NCBI GenBank assembly: GCA_023667245.1
Contig: JAMPAL010000008.1
Coordinates: 1-56,631 of the forward strand
Origin: Anaeroplasma bactoclasticum
GTDB lineage: Bacteria > Bacillota_I > Bacilli_A > ML615J-28 > CAG-313
Length of the DNA: 56,631 bases
Reading direction: 5' to 3'
Shown here: positions 46,570 to 55,495 of the stretch, in pieces
Numbering within the stretch: position 1 is the first letter of the stretch
How the letters are laid out: every line of letters starts with the position of its first letter
Made by a program: the position numbers and the translations under genes
The notes under the pieces: model-generated
The model's database searches: none
What the model was told of the DNA's origin: nothing
Seen by the model: the letters and a program-made list of their open reading frames with translations, nothing else

Positions 46570-47242
46570 TGACTTTCTCCATGAAATAATCAAAAATAAT
46601 GGCAGATTCGGTTGTGTAATAGCGTTCAGGATGCCATTGTACGCCAAAGATGGGCAAGTGTGTATGCTCCATTGCTTCAATTGTATCTTCATTTTGATAA
46701 GTTACGACAAACCCTTCAGGAACGTGATGAACGGCCTGATGATGGAATGTGTTAACTAGGAATTTTTCGGGTAGCAAATCAGTAAGACAAGTTTTGTTTA
46801 CGCAACTTACATAATGCTTTTTCTCAAATGGGATAGGATGTTTTATTTGGTTGGTAGCTAAATCTTGATGCAGCGTTCCTCCCATAAAGGCCGCAAATGC
46901 TTGAATACCTCGACAAATCCCAAATGTCGGAATCTGATGCTCAATTGCATATTGAATGATTTTTTGATCAATCTCATCGGTCAGTGGGTCAATCCCTGTA
47001 GATAGGCCCTTCTCATTTGTTTCACCATAATAGGTAGGATTTATGTCATCGCCACCAATAATCAAAAAGCCATCACACTGTGAAAGCAATGCCTCTAATC
47101 CACTCGATGGAAGCAAAATAAGGGGGATAGCATTTCGGTTGACAATTTGTTTGATATAATCTTGGTTGACTTTTAGAAAAGAATAACCCGACTTTGCTTC
47201 TTTGGAAAAACGAGGGCTAATACCAATAATTGGATAGTTCAT
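46544..47242 (-). CDS. PuuD-type gamma-glutamyl hydrolase (class I glutamine amidotransferase fold)
   Basis: 232 residues, peptidase C26 family. Seen: GISPRFS at the N-terminus, GFLIIGGDDINPTYYGE, the nucleophile in GICRGIQAF, and the catalytic His-Glu pair in GVQWHPERYY. PuuD cleaves gamma-glutamyl-GABA in putrescine degradation, but many homologues act on other gamma-glutamyl compounds. No putrescine genes are nearby. Preceded by GGAGG (47251-47256 region) and a probable promoter with TTGAAG at 47289-47294. Confidence 0.88.
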   Translation of the reverse strand: MNYPIIGISPRFSKEAKSGYSFLKVNQDYIKQIVNRNAIPLILLPSSGLEALLSQCDGFLIIGGDDINPTYYGETNEKGLSTGIDPLTDEIDQKIIQYAIEHQIPTFGICRGIQAFAAFMGGTLHQDLATNQIKHPIPFEKKHYVSCVNKTCLTDLLPEKFLVNTFHHQAVHHVPEGFVVTYQNEDTIEAMEHTHLPIFGVQWHPERYYTTESAIIFDYFMEKVNVYRKKHI

Positions 47243-47346
47243 AAGATAATACCTCCAAAATCATTTTATCACGAAAACATCAAAAACACTTCAAATACGA
47301 TAAAAATATTTTTAGCATGTTACTTTATAAAAATTACATTTAGTGT

Positions 47347-47352
47347 TATAAT
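47347..47352 (+). promoter_or_regulatory. Extended -10 promoter of the P-type ATPase gene
   Basis: TGTTATAAT gives an extended -10 with TATAAT at 47347-47352. The -35 region is weak. Confidence 0.55.
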
Positions 47353-47381
47353 GATAAAAAAAGAAGTGAAAGGAGAGAACC

Positions 47382-50129
47382 ATGGACGAAAAACAAGAAA
47401 ATATGGTACCTACTCAAAGCGATAAAGTAGAAGAACAGAAAAAAGCCAAAAAGAAAAAAAACATTACATATGGTGTATATCAAGAAGAAAGAAATCAACC
47501 GCTTTATCAAAAATCAGGTAATTATTTACAAGGATTGACAGATGAGGAAGTGGAAGAACGAATAGAACATCTTCAAGTCAATATTGATGGAAAGATTCAA
47601 TCCCCGTTTGAAAAAAATCTTAAAATGATTTTATCAGTCATTTGGAAAAATACATTCACTTTTTTTAATATTTTATATATTATTGTACTCATCTTATTGT
47701 TAGTTGCAATGAAGTGGAATAATCCAGAACTTACCGATCAAAGATTCGCCATCACTGATTTTATGTTTTTAGTCATTGTATCAATTAATTTAATCATTGG
47801 TATTATTCAAGAAACAAAGTCAAAATTAGCGATTAATAAGTTACGTTTAGTCACCAATCCCAAAGTAACAGTTATTCGAAATGGTGTGAAAGTATCGAAA
47901 CTAGATACTGATGTGGTTTTAGATGATGTAGTTTTTTTAACTCCAGGATCGCAAATTATTTCTGATGCAGTTTTACTCGAGGGTGAAATTGAAGTCAATG
48001 AATCACAACTCACAGGAGAATCTATACCTATTAAAAAACATGTTGGGGATATGATTTATTCAGGTAGTTTTATGGTTTCTGGGACAAGTTATGCTAAAGT
48101 AGTTCATGTAGGTAGATTAAATGAAATCAATAAATTGACCTCACAAGCGAAAAAATACACTGCACCCAATTCACAAATTTTAGGTAGTTTACGAAAATTA
48201 TTAGTTGTAATTGCCATATTTATTGTTTTGACATCTATTGCGATGTTTTTATGGACTTTTGATTGGGTCACCTTTAAGGAAATCAAGGAAGTGAACTGGA
48301 AAGCAACTGCAGATATGATTCAAAAATTAAAAATCAATTATGTTCAATCGATTCGTCCAATTACAGCAGCGATTATTGGAATGATTCCAGCAGGTCTTTA
48401 TATGCTCACTTCAGTAGCCCTTTCAGTAGGCGTATTTAGACTATCTAAGAATAATACGCTCGTTCAAGATATTTATTGTATTGAAATGTTAGCTAGAGTG
48501 AATGTACTTTGTTTAGACAAAACTGGGACAATTACCAATGGGAGAATGAGCGTTGTCAAATATGAAACTATCAATAAACCAGCCAAATTTAGTATTGAAA
48601 ATATCATGAGTTCAATGAATGCGGCACTACAAGAAACTAACGCAACAGCGCAAGCAATGGTACATTATTTTGGTGCAACACCCGTTTTAAAACCAACCGA
48701 AGTTATCCCATTTTCTTCAGAGCGAAAATTTAGTGCAGTTTCTTTTGGTGAAGGAGAAACGTATATTATGGGAGCACCTGAGTTTGTTTTGAAAAGCAAT
48801 TTTGAACGCTACGCTGATCAAATTACTGCGTATGCCAATCAAGGACTTCGTGTGCTTTGTCTTGCTCAATCCACACTTCCGATTAAAAATGACAAAATTC
48901 AGCGGATGCCTAAACTGATTGCCTTGATTTTAATTGAAGATCAAATTCGTGATGAAGCATTTGACACAATTCAATACTTTAAAAAAAGCGGTGTGGAAGT
49001 AAAGGTAATTTCAGGTGATAATCCAGTGACAGTTGCTGAAGTGGCAAGAAGAGTAGGAATTGAAAATGCGGAAAAGTGTATAAGTTTAGATGGCATGAAA
49101 GATGAAGAAGTTATAGATGCTGCAACAAAATTTACTGTATTTGGGCGCGTAAAACCAGAACAAAAGAAATTATTAGTTACTGCACTGCAAAGTGCGGGCA
49201 AGACAGTAGCAATGACAGGGGATGGTGTAAATGATATTCCTGCATTAAAAGCTGCTGATTGCAGTGTGGCAATGGCATCAGGTAATGACTCAGTCAAGAG
49301 TGTGGCACAATTGGTGTTGGTAGATTCCAATTTTGCAAATATGCCAAAGGTTGTTGCTGAAGGAAGAAGAGTTATCAATAATGTGCAACAAACGGCTATG
49401 TTGTATTTGGTAAAAACTCTTTTCATGACCTTCTTAGCTATTTTAACTGCAGTCGGTTTCTTCAAACTAACAAGTTCTGGTACTACAAATGGTACTTTCC
49501 CATTTGCTGGGGCAAAGCAATTGTTAATTGTTGAAATGTTTGCTATTGGATTACCATCAATCATTTTATCTTTGCAAAGTAATAATTCTCCAATCAAAGG
49601 AAACTTCATGAAAAATGCACTAAAAAGTGCACTTCCAGGTGCATCTGGTATTGTAGTTGCTATTATATTTACTTATTTACTTTCAAATGATTATGGATTC
49701 ACACCAGCAGAAATTAAAACCGTAGTTTCACTCACAGCAACACTTACGCTTTTAATTGTAATGTGCAGAGCATGTATGCCCCTCGATCGAAAAAAGACCG
49801 TTCTTTGTATGGGAATGTGGATTCTTTCGTTAACTTTAATTTGTTTATCTATTTTTAAGGTTTCATGGCGTATTGGAGGAAGAACAATTAGTTTTTATAA
49901 CCTTTTTGAATATTCTGATTTAGCGTGTAATGTCATACGTGATGGACAAACCATCACAAATGCTACGGCACTATGGTTAACTTTCAGTATGGTAGTTATT
50001 TCATTAACCTCAATGCTTGGAGTTGAATTATTATTGAAAAACATTGAATTAAAACAAGAACGTTTAAAAAATAATCAAGTAGAACAAGAAAAAAAGAAAA
50101 CTCCACAAATTAGAAAGATTAGATATTAA
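47382..50129 (+). CDS. Cation-transporting P-type ATPase (HAD-IC family)
   Basis: 915 residues. Actuator domain with LTGESIPIKKH, phosphorylation site DKTGTITNG, hinge TGDGVNDIPALKAADCSVAM, and about ten membrane segments. The M4 segment reads GMIPAGLYMLTSVALSVGV; calcium and magnesium pumps usually have PEGL here, so the ion cannot be stated. This IPAGLY form is seen in Firmicute P-type ATPases related to calcium/magnesium pumps. The cytosolic N-terminus is lysine-rich and so is the C-terminus. AAGGAG before ATG 47382. Monocistronic. Confidence 0.9.
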   Translation: MDEKQENMVPTQSDKVEEQKKAKKKKNITYGVYQEERNQPLYQKSGNYLQGLTDEEVEERIEHLQVNIDGKIQSPFEKNLKMILSVIWKNTFTFFNILYIIVLILLLVAMKWNNPELTDQRFAITDFMFLVIVSINLIIGIIQETKSKLAINKLRLVTNPKVTVIRNGVKVSKLDTDVVLDDVVFLTPGSQIISDAVLLEGEIEVNESQLTGESIPIKKHVGDMIYSGSFMVSGTSYAKVVHVGRLNEINKLTSQAKKYTAPNSQILGSLRKLLVVIAIFIVLTSIAMFLWTFDWVTFKEIKEVNWKATADMIQKLKINYVQSIRPITAAIIGMIPAGLYMLTSVALSVGVFRLSKNNTLVQDIYCIEMLARVNVLCLDKTGTITNGRMSVVKYETINKPAKFSIENIMSSMNAALQETNATAQAMVHYFGATPVLKPTEVIPFSSERKFSAVSFGEGETYIMGAPEFVLKSNFERYADQITAYANQGLRVLCLAQSTLPIKNDKIQRMPKLIALILIEDQIRDEAFDTIQYFKKSGVEVKVISGDNPVTVAEVARRVGIENAEKCISLDGMKDEEVIDAATKFTVFGRVKPEQKKLLVTALQSAGKTVAMTGDGVNDIPALKAADCSVAMASGNDSVKSVAQLVLVDSNFANMPKVVAEGRRVINNVQQTAMLYLVKTLFMTFLAILTAVGFFKLTSSGTTNGTFPFAGAKQLLIVEMFAIGLPSIILSLQSNNSPIKGNFMKNALKSALPGASGIVVAIIFTYLLSNDYGFTPAEIKTVVSLTATLTLLIVMCRACMPLDRKKTVLCMGMWILSLTLICLSIFKVSWRIGGRTISFYNLFEYSDLACNVIRDGQTITNATALWLTFSMVVISLTSMLGVELLLKNIELKQERLKNNQVEQEKKKTPQIRKIRY

Positions 50130-50189
50130 TGGATAATTTAGCGCATATAATAAATTTACTCATATTGAAAAATAAAGAAATCTAGTATC

Positions 50190-50219
50190 ACCCTGTTCTA
50201 AACTGAACAGGGTTTTTTT
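50190..50219 (+). terminator. Terminator of the P-type ATPase gene
   Basis: ACCCTGTTC pairs with GAACAGGGT around TAAACT and is followed by seven T. Confidence 0.88.
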
Positions 50220-50278
50220 GCCCACACGAAATAGAATCTGATGAATATGATAAAGTGTACTTGAAAGAGGCGAGGATA

Positions 50279-51013
50279 ATGAAGAAGCTAGAGATGAAAA
50301 ATGTAAAAAAGACTTTCTATACTGAAATAGGTGCACTTGATGTTTTAGATGATATTTCATTTGATTTAGAAGAAGGAGAAATTATAGCAATTGTTGGCCC
50401 AAGTGGCTCTGGAAAATCTACTTTGCTAAATATTATTTCTAAATTATTGGATCCAACAGAAGGAGAAATTATTGTTGATGGAGATATTGGGTATATGTTT
50501 CAAAGGGATCACTTATTCAATTGGCGAACAGTGTGGAAAAATATTCTAATTGGTTTAGAAATAAAAAAAGATATTGATGCTCAAAAATTAGAAAAAATCA
50601 AAGATCTATTGAAAAAATACGATTTATCAGATTTCATCAATAATTATCCTCAAGAACTATCAGGTGGAATGCGACAACGAATAGCATTAATTAGAACACT
50701 TGCAACTGATCCTGATGTATTATTACTTGATGAACCATTCTCAGCACTAGACTATCAAACGAGAATAACGGTAAGCGATGATATTCATCAAATGATTAAA
50801 GATTCCCATGTATCAGCTATTTTAGTTACGCATGATATATCAGAAGCCATAGCAATGGCAGATCGAGTCATTGTATTGAGTCACCGACCAGCTAGACTCA
50901 AAAAAATTATTCCTATCATAACGGATACGACCGAAAATACACCTTATGAAAAAAGATTGTCAAAAGAATTTCGAATTTATTTTGATGAAATATGGGGGCT
51001 ATTAAATGAATAA
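50279..51013 (+). CDS. ABC importer ATPase, NitT/TauT type
   Basis: 244 residues. Walker [11 protein letters not shown]-loop MFQRDHLFNWRTVWKN, signature LSGGMRQR, Walker B LLLDEPFSALD and VTHDISEAI. The LFNWRTVWKN and EPFSALDYQT patterns are those of SsuB/TauB/ThiZ-like ATPases. ATG 50279 is preceded by AGAGG and CGAGG; an in-frame GTG at 50255 lacks a site. The permease gene overlaps its end by 8 bases and a binding lipoprotein follows, giving a complete importer. No promoter stands out in the short gap after the preceding terminator. Confidence 0.92.
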   Translation: MKKLEMKNVKKTFYTEIGALDVLDDISFDLEEGEIIAIVGPSGSGKSTLLNIISKLLDPTEGEIIVDGDIGYMFQRDHLFNWRTVWKNILIGLEIKKDIDAQKLEKIKDLLKKYDLSDFINNYPQELSGGMRQRIALIRTLATDPDVLLLDEPFSALDYQTRITVSDDIHQMIKDSHVSAILVTHDISEAIAMADRVIVLSHRPARLKKIIPIITDTTENTPYEKRLSKEFRIYFDEIWGLLNE

Positions 51014-51788
51014 TCCATATTTAATTGAAAAAAGAAAGAAAGCAATTATGGTCTTAATAACTCAAATCGTTCTCTTATTGGTGTTTCTTGCTTCGTGGGA
51101 GTTATGTTCTCGGTTTGAAATTATTGATGCGTTTTTATTTAGTCGACCATCTAAAATAGGGGCATTGTTAAAAAGGTATATTGAGACAAAAGAAATCTAT
51201 AAGCACATTGGTATTTCTGTACTAGAGACCATACTAGGATTAACGATTGGAACATTAGTTGGTATAGGGATTGCAATCGCTCTTTGGTGGAATAAAACAT
51301 TAGCAAAAATATGTGACCCCTTTTTAGTTGTATTTAATGCACTTCCGAAAACTGCACTTGCTCCAATCATTATCATTTGGATTGGTACAGGTATTAAGGG
51401 GATTACGGCAGTAGCTATTTCCATTTCATTGGTGCTTACTATCATATCAGCACATAGTGCATTTATACAAGTAGAAGAAGAAAAAGTCAAAATGTTGCAA
51501 AGTTTTAAAGCCAGCAAATGGCAGATTTTGACTAAACTCATTTTACCTGCCAATCTAACGAATCTTGTTAGCATTGTTAAAATCAATATTGGCATGTCTT
51601 GGGTAGGTGTCATTGTAGGTGAGTTTATTGTATCAAGATATGGAATTGGCTATTTAATCATGTATGGTTCTCAGGTATTTAATATGGACTTAGTGATGAT
51701 GGGCGTGATTGTCCTAGCCATAATTTCTTTTTTGATGTACGAAGTTGTCAATTGGATAGAGAAAAAAATAAGAAGGAAGAGGAATTAA
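51006..51788 (+). CDS. ABC importer permease, NitT/TauT type
   Basis: 260 residues with about six membrane segments and the EAA loop (around MLQSFKASKWQILTKLILPA). GEFIVSRYGIGYLIMYG is typical of SsuC/ThiX-like permeases (BPD_transp_1). The gene overlaps the ATPase gene by 8 bases, and its stop directly abuts the start of the binding protein gene. Confidence 0.92.
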   Translation: MNNPYLIEKRKKAIMVLITQIVLLLVFLASWELCSRFEIIDAFLFSRPSKIGALLKRYIETKEIYKHIGISVLETILGLTIGTLVGIGIAIALWWNKTLAKICDPFLVVFNALPKTALAPIIIIWIGTGIKGITAVAISISLVLTIISAHSAFIQVEEEKVKMLQSFKASKWQILTKLILPANLTNLVSIVKINIGMSWVGVIVGEFIVSRYGIGYLIMYGSQVFNMDLVMMGVIVLAIISFLMYEVVNWIEKKIRRKRN

Positions 51789-52802
51789 ATGAAAAAAATA
51801 TTATGTTTTTTGTTATTGTTAACAAGTAGTGTCTTATTATTTGGATGTAAGAAAGACAAGTTAGAAAAAATAAAAGTGGTTGAAGTAGCAAGATCCATTT
51901 TCTATGCACCACAATATGCAGCTATCACCAATGGCTATTTTGAAGAGGAAGGATTAAAGATAGACTTAATTAATGCAAATGGTGCAGATAAAGTAACCGC
52001 AGCGTTACTTTCAGGTGATGCCCAAATTGGTTTGCAAGGCCCTGAACCTACTATTTATTTATATAAAAAGGATAAAAGCGATTATTTAATTAATTTTGCG
52101 CAATTGACTAGAACAGATGGTAGTTTCATTTTTGGCAGAGAACCTATTGAGAATTTCACTTTAGATCAATTAAAGGGAAAATCTATTTTGGGTGGTAGAA
52201 AAGGTGGTGTTCCCGAAATGACACTAGAGTATGTCTTAAAAGAAGCCGGTTTAGATGTAGGTCAAGATGATGCAACTAAAGAGGTAAATGTAAGAACAGA
52301 CGTAGCATTTGCGGCACTTGCTGGATCATTTTTAGATGGCGAAGGGGATTTTGTCACATTATTCGAACCAACAGCAACAGCAATTGTTCAGGAAAAAAGA
52401 GCACATTTATTGGCTCCAGTAGCAGATTATGCTGGAGAAATTACCTATACAGCTTATTCTACATCAATTAGTTATTTTAATAAAAACCAAGAAACAATTC
52501 AAAAATTTACAAGAGCACTTTATAAGGGACAACAATTTGTACAAACAGCAACCGATGAAGAGATTGCTAGGGCAGTGCAACCTTTCTTTATGGATACAGA
52601 TTTGGATATTTTGATTGAAGTAGTAAAGAGATACCGCTCTATTAATGCATGGTGTACGACTCCTATTTTTTCAGAAAAGGGATTTGATCGTCTTCAAGAT
52701 ATTATGATTGAAGCAAAAGAATTGGATAGCAAAGTAGACTTTAATATTTTAGTCGATTTAGAAGTTGCTAAACAAGTTGTTGCACAAACAAAAAAAGAAT
52801 AA
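51789..52802 (+). CDS. ABC importer substrate-binding lipoprotein (NMT1/SsuA-like)
   Basis: 337 residues. Signal peptide with lipobox LLFGC (Cys20). The family pattern is VARSIFYAPQYAAITNGYFEEEGL, then AALLSGDAQIGLQGPEP and LKGKSILGGRKGG, as in NMT1/THI5-like and SsuA-like proteins, whose ligands include sulfonates, pyrimidine precursors of thiamine and riboflavin. No TPP or FMN riboswitch is seen upstream and no metabolic gene is attached, so the ligand is open. Confidence 0.88.
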   Translation: MKKILCFLLLLTSSVLLFGCKKDKLEKIKVVEVARSIFYAPQYAAITNGYFEEEGLKIDLINANGADKVTAALLSGDAQIGLQGPEPTIYLYKKDKSDYLINFAQLTRTDGSFIFGREPIENFTLDQLKGKSILGGRKGGVPEMTLEYVLKEAGLDVGQDDATKEVNVRTDVAFAALAGSFLDGEGDFVTLFEPTATAIVQEKRAHLLAPVADYAGEITYTAYSTSISYFNKNQETIQKFTRALYKGQQFVQTATDEEIARAVQPFFMDTDLDILIEVVKRYRSINAWCTTPIFSEKGFDRLQDIMIEAKELDSKVDFNILVDLEVAKQVVAQTKKE

Positions 52803-52805
52803 AGT

Positions 52806-52836
52806 AAAAAAACAACTCATTATGGGTTGTTTTTTA
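52806..52836 (+). terminator. Terminator of the NitT/TauT-type ABC operon
   Basis: AAAACAACTC pairs with GGGTTGTTTT (one T-G pair) around a short loop and is followed by T. Its 3' arm contains the -35 box of glpK. Confidence 0.8.
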
Positions 52837-52855
52837 AAAGAAAATATGGTATAAT
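52827..52855 (+). promoter_or_regulatory. Promoter of glpK
   Basis: TTGTTT at 52827-52832 and TATAAT at 52850-52855, spacer 17, with extended -10 (TGGTATAAT). The -35 box lies in the terminator stem of the upstream operon. Confidence 0.7.
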
Positions 52856-52883
52856 AAATGAAAATAGAAGTGAAGGATACAAA

Positions 52884-54392
52884 ATGAAACAATATATCTT
52901 AACAATTGATCAAGGCACGACAAGCACAAGGGCAATATTGTTTGATGAAAAGGTCAATATTATTGCTATGAATCAAATAGAGTTTAATCCAATTTGTCCA
53001 AACAGTGGATGGGTAGAACAAAATCCTGAGGAGATTTGGGAATTGGTTTATCAAGTAATTCAAAATGTCATTCGTCAAAGCAATATTGATGTTACTTTAA
53101 TCAAAGGAATTGGTATAACCAATCAACGCGAAACAACTGTCATTTGGGATCGTTCTACTGGAAAGCCTGTATATAATGCTATTGTATGGCAATCTAGACA
53201 ATCACAGTCTATTTGTGAAAGTCTTATTCAAAATAATAAAGAAAGTGAATTCTTAGCAAAAACGGGACTTGTTCTTAATCCTTATTTTTCTGCAAGTAAA
53301 ATCAAATGGATTTTTGATCATGTTGAAGGTGTAAAAAAACGTGCCGATCAGGGGGAATTGCTATTCGGTACGATAGACACCTATTTATTATGGAAATTGA
53401 CTAAAGGAAGTGTACATGCTACGGATTATAGTAATGCTTCACGGACGTTATTATATAATATTAATACTTTGAAATGGGATGAATCACTGATGAAATATTT
53501 TGATGTGCCTATGTCAATGTTACCTGAGGTTAAGCCAAGTAGTCATATATTCGGATACGCTACAGCTTTATCTAGTATTGATCAATCCTTTGAAAAAGTT
53601 CCGATTGCGTCAATGATAGGTGACCAACAGGCCGCGTTATTTGGCCAGTGTTGTTTTGAAGCAGGCAGTATAAAAAGCACATATGGAACAGGATGTTTCA
53701 TTCTTATGAATACGGGTACACAACGTATTTCCTCACAAAAAGGATTGTTAACCACAATTGCTTGGGGATTAGACGGAAAGATTGAATATGCATTGGAAGG
53801 GTCTGTATTTGTTGCGGGATCAGCTATTCAGTGGCTTCGCGATGGTTTGGAATTTTTTAAAATGTCTTCTGAATGTGAGAAATCTACTCGAGATAACAAT
53901 CCTAGTCAAGGGGTTTATATGGTTCCTGCTTTTGTGGGATTGGGTACGCCTTACTGGGATAATGATGTTAGGGGAGCTATTTTTGGACTCACTCGTTCTA
54001 CGACGAAAAATCATATTATCGCAGCGACAATCGAGTCAATTGCATACCAAGCCAAAGATGTAATGGATGTGATGCAAGAAGAATCTAATTACGATATACA
54101 ATATTTAGGTGTAGATGGTGGAGCCAGTGTGAATGATTATATGATGCAATTTCAAGCAGATTTACTGAATTGTAAACTGATTCGTCCGTTATGCAAAGAG
54201 ACTACAGCACTTGGGGCAACGTATCTAGCAGGTCTTTCAACAGGTGTTTTTCATTCAAGAGAGGAAATCCAACATTTACATCAGGTAGAACAAGTATTTG
54301 TAAGTAGAATGGATAATAATGAAAGAAAGAATAGGATGAAGGGCTGGAAAACAGCTATTCAATCTACACTACAATATAAAATTAACCAATAA
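52884..54392 (+). CDS. glpK: Glycerol kinase
   Basis: Phosphorylates glycerol to glycerol-3-phosphate. 502 residues, usual length. FGGY-family motifs: TIDQGTTSTRAILFD, GITNQRETTVIWD, GDQQAALFGQ, STYGTGCFILMNTG and VDGGASVNDYMMQFQ. The loop before GDQQAALFG reads SSIDQSFEKVPIASMI and lacks the His that HPr phosphorylates in enterococcal-type GlpK, so PTS activation by that route is unlikely. ATG 52884 follows GAAGGA; the frame is open to 52827 through the promoter. glpF and glpD/glpO are not in the window. The next gene follows after 16 bases. Confidence 0.95.
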   Translation: MKQYILTIDQGTTSTRAILFDEKVNIIAMNQIEFNPICPNSGWVEQNPEEIWELVYQVIQNVIRQSNIDVTLIKGIGITNQRETTVIWDRSTGKPVYNAIVWQSRQSQSICESLIQNNKESEFLAKTGLVLNPYFSASKIKWIFDHVEGVKKRADQGELLFGTIDTYLLWKLTKGSVHATDYSNASRTLLYNINTLKWDESLMKYFDVPMSMLPEVKPSSHIFGYATALSSIDQSFEKVPIASMIGDQQAALFGQCCFEAGSIKSTYGTGCFILMNTGTQRISSQKGLLTTIAWGLDGKIEYALEGSVFVAGSAIQWLRDGLEFFKMSSECEKSTRDNNPSQGVYMVPAFVGLGTPYWDNDVRGAIFGLTRSTTKNHIIAATIESIAYQAKDVMDVMQEESNYDIQYLGVDGGASVNDYMMQFQADLLNCKLIRPLCKETTALGATYLAGLSTGVFHSREEIQHLHQVEQVFVSRMDNNERKNRMKGWKTAIQSTLQYKINQ

Positions 54393-54408
54393 ATATAGGA
54401 GGAAGAAT

Positions 54409-55473
54409 ATGGGATTTATTAAAAGACAATTATTAAAAGTAATTAGCTGGGAGGATACATCAACAGAAACGATAGTATATCGTTATCCAATGACAGATCG
54501 CGATGAAATTATGAATGGCTGTCAATTGATTGTTCGTCCTTCACAAGTGGCTATTTTAGTCGCAGGAGGTCAAATAGGTGATGTTTACGGAGAAGGTACA
54601 CACAAATTAACTACAAATAATATGCCTATTTTAACAAAGATTTTTTCTTGGAAATATGGATTTGATTCTCCATTTAAAGCAGAAGTATACTTTATCAATA
54701 CCAAGCAGTTTATTCAACAAAAATGGGGAACAGCAAGTAAAATTAGTCTAAGAGATGCTGATTTTGGAATTGTACGTGTTGGTGCAAGAGGAATGTATTC
54801 TTTTAAAGTCAAAGATGCGCCTCAATTTATGAGAGAAATTTTTGGTACTAATCGGGATTATCAGACCAATAGCCTAAAAGAATATTTCAAGAGTATTATC
54901 GTAACAGGATTCTCAGATACAATTGGTGAATTACAAATGCCTGTTTTGGACATTCCTGCTAAATATCGTGAATTGGGTGATGCTGTAAAAGAAAATATTC
55001 AAACTGATTTTGATAAAATTGGTATTGAACTTGTAAATCTATTGGTTGAAAACGTATCTCTCCCAGAAGAAGTTGAAAAGGCCATTGATCAACGTTCATC
55101 AGTTGGTGCTATGCGAGGTGTAATGGGCGAGTTTACCCAATATCAAACTGCACAAGCCATTAGAGATGCAGCCAATAATCCTGCTGGAGGAGCAGGTATT
55201 GCAGGAATGGGAGTTGGTCTTGGTGCTGGTGTAGCGATGGTGAATGCAATGCAAAACAATACAACAAATGCACAGCAATCTGCAGCACCTACAGAGGATA
55301 AACCTTCCATGGTATGTAGTAAATGTGGTAGTATACTTCATGTAGATGCAAAATTTTGTTCGAATTGTGGTGCTAAAGTAGATACTCGAAAAAAAGCATT
55401 TTGTTCGAACTGTGGATCTCCACTTAGCGAGGGGGCAAAATTTTGTTCCAATTGTGGGAAATCTGCCGAATAA
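54409..55473 (+). CDS. SPFH-domain protein with C-terminal zinc ribbons (YdjI-like)
   Basis: 354 residues. Residues ~25-240 form an SPFH/band-7-like domain (VRPSQVAILVAGGQIGDVYG, GEGTHKLTTNNMPIL, IELVNLLVENVSLPEEVEKA). A glycine/alanine-rich stretch follows (GIAGMGVGLGAGVAMVNAM). The C-terminus has two or three zinc-ribbon motifs: CSKCGS...CSNCGAK, then CSNCGS...CSNCGKS. This matches YdjI of B. subtilis, which sits in the ydjFGHI operon with a PspA-like protein. There is no predicted membrane span of its own. AGGAGGA precedes ATG 54409. Possible role: membrane microdomain or envelope-stress platform (inference). Confidence 0.85.
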   Translation: MGFIKRQLLKVISWEDTSTETIVYRYPMTDRDEIMNGCQLIVRPSQVAILVAGGQIGDVYGEGTHKLTTNNMPILTKIFSWKYGFDSPFKAEVYFINTKQFIQQKWGTASKISLRDADFGIVRVGARGMYSFKVKDAPQFMREIFGTNRDYQTNSLKEYFKSIIVTGFSDTIGELQMPVLDIPAKYRELGDAVKENIQTDFDKIGIELVNLLVENVSLPEEVEKAIDQRSSVGAMRGVMGEFTQYQTAQAIRDAANNPAGGAGIAGMGVGLGAGVAMVNAMQNNTTNAQQSAAPTEDKPSMVCSKCGSILHVDAKFCSNCGAKVDTRKKAFCSNCGSPLSEGAKFCSNCGKSAE

Positions 55474-55495
55474 TTGATTGTAAGGGAGTAGTTGC

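Noticed and set aside
48971-49609. Minus-strand open frame of 212 codons inside the P-type ATPase gene
   Set aside because: It lies wholly opposite conserved ATPase motifs and its translation looks unlike a real protein.
50220-50278. TPP or FMN riboswitch before the NMT1-like importer
   Set aside because: Only 59 bases are available and no conserved core is present.
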